A stretch of 64,000 nucleotides of DNA from Gammaproteobacteria bacterium (GTDB lineage Bacteria; Pseudomonadota; Gammaproteobacteria; Steroidobacterales; GCA-2729495), in assembly GCA_015709695.1 (NCBI GenBank), contig CP054183.1, positions 2,778,992 to 2,842,991 on the forward strand. The letters are read 5' to 3'. Each line of letters opens with the position of its first letter. The stretch's first letter is position 1. A program made the position numbers and the translations under genes. This document shows, piece after piece, positions 59,166 through 64,000 of the stretch. The notes under the pieces were generated by a model. That model was not told where the DNA came from and made no database searches. It saw only the letters and a program-made list of their open reading frames with translations.

Positions 59166-59783
59166 ATGCGGACGTTCGTCAAGATCTGCGGCCTGCGCAC
59201 GGCGGAGGCCGTTGATGCGGCCATCGAGGCGGGCGCGGATGCCCTGGGCTTCGTCTTCGCCGAGTCCGTGCGCCGGGTCAGTCCGGAGCAGGCCGCGGCG
59301 CTCGCGGCCCGGGTTCCGCCCGGCATCCTGCGCGTGGCGGTGATGCGCCACCCGGATCCCGCGGACTGGGATGCGGTGGCGGCGGTGCTGCGGCCCGACT
59401 GGCTGCAGACCGATACCGCGGATATCGCCGGTCTCGCCATCCCGCCCGGCATCGGCCTGCTCCCCGTGTACCGGGATGCGCCCGGCCTCGACAGCAGGGC
59501 GGCCGGCCGCGAAGATCAGCTGCTCTTCGAGTCGGCCGACAGCGGCACCGGGCTCGCGCCCGATTGGGACCGGGCACGTCACCTGGCGCGGCAGACGCGC
59601 CTGGTGCTGGCGGGCGGGCTGCATCCCGGCAATGTCGGCGCGGCGATCCGCCAGGTCCGGCCCTGGGGCGTGGATGTCAGCAGCGGCGTGGAGGCCGCGC
59701 GCGGCATCAAGGATCCGGAGAGGATCAGGGCGTTTGTCGCGGCGGTGCGCCGCGCAGGACAGGAAGATGCGGAACATGGATAG
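59166..59783 (+). CDS. trpF: Phosphoribosylanthranilate isomerase
   Basis: This 205-residue TIM barrel has the catalytic Cys in FVKICGLRTAEAVDAAI, VFAESVRRVSPEQAA, catalytic Asp in WLQTDTADI (QLHG-type site is altered to QTDT), LAGGLHPGNVGAAI and GVDVSSGVEAARGIKDPE. It starts ten bases after trpC, and its end overlaps trpB. Confidence 0.94.
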   Translation: MRTFVKICGLRTAEAVDAAIEAGADALGFVFAESVRRVSPEQAAALAARVPPGILRVAVMRHPDPADWDAVAAVLRPDWLQTDTADIAGLAIPPGIGLLPVYRDAPGLDSRAAGREDQLLFESADSGTGLAPDWDRARHLARQTRLVLAGGLHPGNVGAAIRQVRPWGVDVSSGVEAARGIKDPERIRAFVAAVRRAGQEDAEHG

Positions 59784-61020
59784 CGAGGAGGCGGCCACGC
59801 TGCTGCAGCGCTTGCTGCGCGGGGAGTTTCCCGACGGGCGCGGCCGCTTCGGCCCTTACGGGGGCCGCTATGCGCCGGAGACCCTGATGTCCGTGCTGGA
59901 GCGGCTGGAGGCCGGCGTGCGCCGCTACCTGCACGATGCGGCGTTCGCCGCCGAACTCGCCGGCGAGCTGCGCGACTGGGTGGGCCGGCCGACGCCGCTG
60001 ACACCGGTGCGCCGGCTCGGCCAGGCCTGGGGCGCGCAGGTGTATCTCAAGCGCGAGGACCTGGCGCATACGGGGGCGCACAAGATCAACAACGCGCTCG
60101 GACAGGCGCTGCTGGCGCGTCGCCTGGGCGCGCGGCGCGTCATCGCCGAGACCGGTGCCGGCCAGCACGGCGTGGCAACCGCCGCGGCCTGCGCCCGCGT
60201 CGGCCTGCCCTGCACGGTGTACATGGGTGCCGTCGACGTGCAGCGCCAGGCGCCCAACGTGGATCGCATGCACCAGCTCGGTGCCCGCGTGGTGCCGGTG
60301 GAGAGCGGAGACCGCACCCTGCGCGCGGCGATCGACGAGGCCTTCCGCGACTGGGTATCGGACCCCGAGGACGCCTACTACCTGCTCGGCTCCGCCGTCG
60401 GCCCGCACCCCTATCCCTGGCTGGTGCGCGAGCTGCAGTCGGTGATCGGCCGGGAGGCGCGGGCCCAGTTCATCGAAGTCACCGGGGGCCTGCCGGATCT
60501 CGCCGTGGCCTGCGTGGGTGGCGGCTCCAATGCCATCGGCCTGTTCCATCCCTTCGTGGCCGATGCCACGGTGGGGCTGATGGGCGTGGAGGCCGGTGGT
60601 CGCGGCACGGGGCTGGGCGAGCATTCCGCGACGCTCGGGCGCGGCCGGCCGGGCGTGCTCCACGGCAGCTACTCCCTGCTGCTCCAGGACGACGACGGCC
60701 AGGTGCAGGAAACGCATTCGATCTCCGCCGGCCTCGATTACCCGGGCGTGGGCCCGGAGCACGCCTTGCTCAAGGCCATAGGCCGCGTCAGTTACGTCAG
60801 CGTCACCGACGCGGAGGCGCTCGACGCGCTGCGCGAATGCTGCGCCGCCGAGGGCATCCTGCCCGCGCTGGAGTCCTCCCATGCCCTGGCCGGCGCCCGC
60901 CGCTGGGCGCGGGACAACCCGGGCCGGCGCATCCTCGTCGGCCTGTCGGGCCGCGGCGACAAGGACATGCCGACGCTGTCGCAGGCGCTGGCCGGCGCCG
61001 CCGCCGGCAGCCATCACTGA
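59776..61020 (+). CDS. trpB: Tryptophan synthase beta chain
   Basis: This 414-residue PLP enzyme condenses indole with serine. PLP Lys in LAHTGAHKINNALGQALLA; ETGAGQHGVATAAACA; the phosphate cradle ACVGGGSNAIGLFHPF; ATLGRGRPGVLHGSYSLLLQ; end GRGDKDMPTL. ATG 59776 is chosen for spacing to AGGAAG (59761); ATG 59767 would add three residues. Confidence 0.96.
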   Translation: MDSEEAATLLQRLLRGEFPDGRGRFGPYGGRYAPETLMSVLERLEAGVRRYLHDAAFAAELAGELRDWVGRPTPLTPVRRLGQAWGAQVYLKREDLAHTGAHKINNALGQALLARRLGARRVIAETGAGQHGVATAAACARVGLPCTVYMGAVDVQRQAPNVDRMHQLGARVVPVESGDRTLRAAIDEAFRDWVSDPEDAYYLLGSAVGPHPYPWLVRELQSVIGREARAQFIEVTGGLPDLAVACVGGGSNAIGLFHPFVADATVGLMGVEAGGRGTGLGEHSATLGRGRPGVLHGSYSLLLQDDDGQVQETHSISAGLDYPGVGPEHALLKAIGRVSYVSVTDAEALDALRECCAAEGILPALESSHALAGARRWARDNPGRRILVGLSGRGDKDMPTLSQALAGAAAGSHH

Positions 61021-61028
61021 GGCCCGCC

Positions 61029-61814
61029 ATGCCGCAGATCCCCGCACACGAGCGCGTCACCGCCGCCATCCGCAATGCCGCAGGCAGCCATGGCGTCGCG
61101 CTGGTGCCCTTCATCACCGCCGGCTATCCCGAGCGCGCCGGCTTCATCCCGACCTTGCGGCTGCTCGCCGAGGTGGCCGACGTCATCGAGGTGGGCGTGC
61201 CCTTCAGCGACCCGATGGCCGATGGCGTCACCATCCAGCGCGCCAGCCGTGCGGCCATCGCCAGTGGCGTCTCGCTGCGCTGGATACTCGCCGAACTGAA
61301 GAAGGCGGGGGAGCTGCCGGCGCCGGTGGTGCTGATGAGCTACCTCAACCCCCTGCTGGCATTCGGCTACGAGAAGCTCGCCGATGCCGCCCGCGCGGCG
61401 CATGTGGGCGGCTTCATCGTCCCCGACCTGCCGCTGGAGGAAGCCGCGGAGTTCGATGCGCAGCTCGACGCGCGCGGCCTGGGCCTGATCCAGCTCGTCA
61501 CGCCCGCCACCCCGGCCTCGCGCATGCAGCGGCTGTGCGCGGCCAGCCGTGGTTTCGTCTATGCCGTCACCATGCGCGGCACCACCGGTGGCGCGCGGGC
61601 CATGCCCGTGGAAACCGCCGGCTACCTGGACGGCGTCCGCGCCGCATCCCGGCTGCCGGTCTGCGCCGGCTTTGGCGTGCGCACCGCCGAGCAGGTACGC
61701 GCGCTCAGCGGGCACGCCGATGGCGTCATCGTCGGCTCCGCCCTGGTCGAGGAACTCGAGGCCCGGCGCGATCCCGTCGCCTTCCTCACGGCCTTGCGCA
61801 GCCGCCGTCACTGA
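61029..61814 (+). CDS. trpA: Tryptophan synthase alpha chain
   Basis: This 261-residue TIM barrel releases indole to TrpB. Catalytic Glu/Asp lie in ALVPFITAGYPERAGF, VIEVGVPFSDPMADGVTIQR and YLNPLLAFGYEKLADAA; phosphate loop VCAGFGVRTAEQV. Last gene of the trp operon; eight bases separate it from trpB. Confidence 0.96.
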   Translation: MPQIPAHERVTAAIRNAAGSHGVALVPFITAGYPERAGFIPTLRLLAEVADVIEVGVPFSDPMADGVTIQRASRAAIASGVSLRWILAELKKAGELPAPVVLMSYLNPLLAFGYEKLADAARAAHVGGFIVPDLPLEEAAEFDAQLDARGLGLIQLVTPATPASRMQRLCAASRGFVYAVTMRGTTGGARAMPVETAGYLDGVRAASRLPVCAGFGVRTAEQVRALSGHADGVIVGSALVEELEARRDPVAFLTALRSRRH

Positions 61815-61879
61815 CCCCGGGCCGGAACATGGCGGCGGTTTCGCTGTCCCACGGACAGGAGCCGACCCGGAGCACCGCC

Positions 61880-62107
61880 ATGGATGTCATCGACGCCGAT
61901 ACCGATCTCGAGCAGCTCATGCGCCGCTGGCACCACATCACCGAGTACTCGACGGCGGCGTGGACCGAGTTCCAGTCCCTGTGCGATGCCCTGCCGGCTT
62001 CGGATGCCCGGGTGGCCGCCGCGCAGGAGCGCTGGCGGAGCGCCGAAAGACAGCGCATGGAGCTGCTGGCAGCGATCGAGGAGATCGAAGAGGCGAGCGC
62101 GGCGTAG
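61880..62107 (+). CDS. Small acidic protein of unknown function
   Basis: The 75 residues from ATG 61880 are helical and charged (MDVIDADTDLEQLMRRWHHI, RMELLAAIEEIEEASAA). It follows trpA by 65 bases on the same strand and may be co-transcribed. No family was recognised. Codon use is normal for the genome. Confidence 0.5.
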   Translation: MDVIDADTDLEQLMRRWHHITEYSTAAWTEFQSLCDALPASDARVAAAQERWRSAERQRMELLAAIEEIEEASAA

Positions 62108-62192
62108 GCAAGCTCAAGAATTTGTTTTTATTTGAGTTTTTAGTCATCACCAAATTGACAGTGATGATATTGGTATGCGGTGCCGGCACCCG

Positions 62193-62594
62193 CTATAACG
62201 CCTGGGCGATGCTCTCGACGGCGTCTCGCGTCAGCGCCTCGGGGTTGGCCTTGCAGAACGTCGTGAGCTCGTCGCCCAGACGCTGGTAGGTCCAGGGCGA
62301 GCCCTTGCCGTCGGCCGCGTCGACCAGTTCCTGCAGCGACTTGCCCCTGGCCGCCTGCAGGTAGCCGGCGGCCCAGGTGATCAGCGAGTGACGACTGCCG
62401 AGCGGGGAGATGCGCACCATCTCGCTGAATACCTTGCAGGGGATCGCGCCGATGTCCGGGACGCCGCCCATTCCTCTGGGCATCTCCAGCTTCTCGGCCG
62501 GGGCACCACCCGCGGCAAGCAGCAGGACCAGTGCGGGCAGTGCGTGACGGAAAGACATCCGGGGCAGCTTCATGGGGCGGTATCCGTCCTTCAT
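62193..62594 (-). CDS. Exported HdeA-like small protein
   Basis: This 133-residue precursor has a signal peptide (RHALPALVLLLAAGGAPA). The mature part has two Cys (IPCKVFSEM and TTFCKANPEAL) about 60 residues apart and WAAGYLQAARG between, the pattern of HdeA/Rap1a-like periplasmic folds. ATG 62594 overlaps the stop of the upstream membrane-protein gene (ATGA), which decides the start over ATG 62573 and implies a joint function. Confidence 0.65.
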   Translation of the reverse strand: MKDGYRPMKLPRMSFRHALPALVLLLAAGGAPAEKLEMPRGMGGVPDIGAIPCKVFSEMVRISPLGSRHSLITWAAGYLQAARGKSLQELVDAADGKGSPWTYQRLGDELTTFCKANPEALTRDAVESIAQAL

Positions 62595-63553
62595 TCCGTG
62601 GCAACGCTGGCGCGGCGACCCAGCTCGGAGGGCTTCTTGGGCGCGATCAGCAGCATGTAGATCAGCAACAGCAGGGCAGCGGTCAGCGTCCCGGCCTCAA
62701 GCGGGTGCTTCCAGGGCTCGATGAACACCGCGTGGCCCATCCAGTCCATCTTCTCCATGATTTCCACGTTCACCCAGGCGATGTTGCCGACCGGGATGCC
62801 GTAGCGCAGGGCCGTGGCGGTGCGCTTGAACTGGAACAGCCGGGTAAGACAGTAGCCCGCCCAGGTCACGGCGACGAAGATCGACGCCATGTTGACGGCG
62901 ACGTACAGCGTGCCCTTGCCCATCAGGCCCGGATCGAAGGTGAGCAGGTTCCAGGTGTAGCAGAACCAGGTGACGAAGATCGTCTCCATGAAGGTGATGA
63001 TGGCGTAGTTGCGATCCTTGGCCGTCTTGGTGCTTGGCCCAAGACCCTCGACGAGGCCCAGCTTGTCCTGGAACCACAGGAACATGTTGCAGCGCGTGTC
63101 CTTGTCGAAGGTGTAGAAGGACAGCATCATGAGCAGCAGGCCCACCGTCGAGCCCATGATCATGTACTCGGGGTAGGTGCCGCTGACTTCCAGGCCGTCG
63201 GCGCCGCTCATCCGGGGCAGCATTCCCCAGTTCATGCGGCCGTACCACATGTAGAAGAACTCGATCCAGCACATCCAGACGATCAGGCCGGCGAAAAAGC
63301 CGATCCAGGTCTGGAAGGTTTCGTTCTTCGACTTCACCCCGTACCAGAGCATGATGATGCCGGTGAAGCCGAGCAACGGCGAAACCATCATGGTGGTCTC
63401 GCGCCCGAGGAGGTGCTCGATCAGCACCATGGCGGTGTGTCCGAGGCCCACGGCCAGGAACATCGCCACGAACGTGACGAGGCCGACGATGGGGGGCTTC
63501 CAGAGCTTCGACTTGGCGGGAGTCGGCTGGGCAATGGCTTTTGCTGCACTCAT
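62591..63553 (-). CDS. Multi-pass membrane protein of unknown function
   Basis: This 320-residue protein has about eight predicted membrane segments (PPIVGLVTFVAMFLAVGLGH, TMMVSPLLGFTGIIMLWYG, WIGFFAGLIVWMCWIEFFYM, YMIMGSTVGLLLMMLSFYTF, TFMETIFVTWFCYTWNLLTF and others). It is unusually rich in Trp, Met and Tyr inside the membrane and has His/Glu residues (LGHTAMVLIEHLLG, CWIEFFYMWYG) that could bind metal or haem. I do not recognise the family. It is coupled to the HdeA-like gene. Confidence 0.65.
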   Translation of the reverse strand: MSAAKAIAQPTPAKSKLWKPPIVGLVTFVAMFLAVGLGHTAMVLIEHLLGRETTMMVSPLLGFTGIIMLWYGVKSKNETFQTWIGFFAGLIVWMCWIEFFYMWYGRMNWGMLPRMSGADGLEVSGTYPEYMIMGSTVGLLLMMLSFYTFDKDTRCNMFLWFQDKLGLVEGLGPSTKTAKDRNYAIITFMETIFVTWFCYTWNLLTFDPGLMGKGTLYVAVNMASIFVAVTWAGYCLTRLFQFKRTATALRYGIPVGNIAWVNVEIMEKMDWMGHAVFIEPWKHPLEAGTLTAALLLLIYMLLIAPKKPSELGRRASVATE

Positions 63554-63887
63554 GCGACTGTCTCCGGTAGCTCGAGTTAACGCAACTTGGCGACGACGAT
63601 GTCCTCTGCCTGGAAGTCTAGGCAGGCCGCGCAGCCGGGTGTGTCAACCGCAGGCAAACAGAATGCAACCCATGGCAATCGTCGGGTAGGCCCTGCTGTC
63701 ATCTGGCCGGGACCAATGGGCTGGCGGAGCGCAGCACAGGGTGCCAGCACAGGGTGCCAGCACAGGGTGCCGGTGTTACGGTTTCGGTATTTGCGCGCGA
63801 GGCAACGGTCCAGCGCAGCATGAGGCGGTTACCGAAACCGTAACACCGGCACCCTGCGACCACCCTGCGACAGCGATGGAGTACCCC
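63554..63887. other. Divergent intergenic region with repeats
   Basis: No gene is found between the membrane-protein gene (minus) and the Tat-protein gene (plus). The region holds the tandem and palindromic repeats; GGAG at about 63878 is the ribosome-binding site of the gene at 63888. Confidence 0.5.
63732..63871. repeat. Palindrome with tandem-duplicated flanks upstream of Tat-protein gene
   Basis: CAGCACAGGGTGC occurs three times in tandem (63732-63770). The last copy merges into a 27-bp arm (63763-63789, CAGGGTGCCGGTGTTACGGT and on) that is perfectly repeated in inverse at 63830-63856, with a 40-base loop. After the right arm, CACCCTGCGAC is repeated twice. Long stem plus short tandem duplications on both sides is the same build as the element at 30071-30190. 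Confidence 0.85.
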
Positions 63888-64000
63888 ATGACCGACGCAC
63901 CCGATACCACACGCCGCGAATTCATCCGCACCGGCGCCATGCTGGCTGGCGCGGCCCTGATGCCTCCCGGCGCCGTCGCTGCGGGTATCTCTCGCGGGGC
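63888..64000 (+). CDS. Start of a Tat-exported protein, 3' end outside window
   Basis: The 37 codons from ATG 63888 start MTDAPDTTRREFIRTGAMLA, a twin-arginine signal (TRREFI then a hydrophobic helix ending MPPGAVAAG). Tat signals of this sort usually belong to cofactor-containing periplasmic enzymes, but the mature part lies beyond the window. Confidence 0.75.
   Translation, partial: MTDAPDTTRREFIRTGAMLAGAALMPPGAVAAGISRG

Noticed and set aside
63732-63871. CRISPR array
   Set aside because: The repeats are 13-mers in direct contact, without spacers, combined with one long palindrome.

Overview
The window is high-GC DNA with tightly packed genes, and its gene content points to a gammaproteobacterium. 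The evidence for this is the divergent ilvY/ilvC pair, the MSHA-type pilus genes, class I KARI, a quinol NO reductase with NsrR, pntAB, a complete seven-gene trp operon with an attenuator, and a VPxPA/PEP-CTERM-type protein. A Xanthomonadales/Nevskiales-like lineage fits by general impression, but nothing here fixes the genus. No rRNA, tRNA or CRISPR array was seen.

Layout. (1) 1-7924 is an accessory island: the 5' two thirds of argS (minus strand), then a 5'-truncated Rhs gene and a train of Rhs C-terminal tips, each followed by a small gene in the immunity position. A 553-bp stretch of Rhs core is duplicated without gaps (1851-2403 and 3931-4483), and an IS5-type element sits inside the third tip. 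Tips 2 and 3 are related to each other, and so are the genes behind them. This is the best candidate for an undescribed system (a toxin/immunity family). (2) 8110-12202: priA, a DnaA-box-like pair, and an ECF sigma/putative anti-sigma/DUF3106 operon. (3) 12255-16606: a two-component/HD-GYP signalling operon broken by an IS21 element, with sequence lost at the junction. (4) 17005-24553: pntA-pntB-gdhA (NADPH supply beside NADPH-dependent glutamate synthesis), a di-haem cytochrome c peroxidase, class I aldolase, a membrane protein and a DUF2249 protein. (5) 24585-28050: nitric-oxide module nsrR, quinol NO reductase, hemerythrin-like protein. (6) 28107-39291: a PEP-CTERM-like protein, ilvY/ilvC with a long palindrome and an IlvY-like operator between them, HNH endonuclease, Xni-like exonuclease, fructosamine-kinase-like gene, acs, an unusual TonB-domain protein, an NmrA-like oxidoreductase and a VOC protein.

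(7) 39468-50747 is one translationally coupled operon for an MSHA-like type IV pilus: secretin, TPR protein, ATPase, platform protein, two assembly proteins (one an apparent PilO/MshJ plus GspB/MshK fusion), a large prepilin-like protein and two prepilins. (8) 50744-55109: ppc (convergent) and an odd protein resembling the C-terminal part of ribonucleotide reductase. (9) 55151-61814: trpL attenuator and trpE-G-D-C-F-B-A, mostly overlapping by the stop/start. (10) 61880-64000: small unknown genes, an unrecognised multi-pass membrane protein coupled to an HdeA-like exported protein, a second long palindrome with tandem repeats, and the start of a Tat-exported protein that runs off the window.
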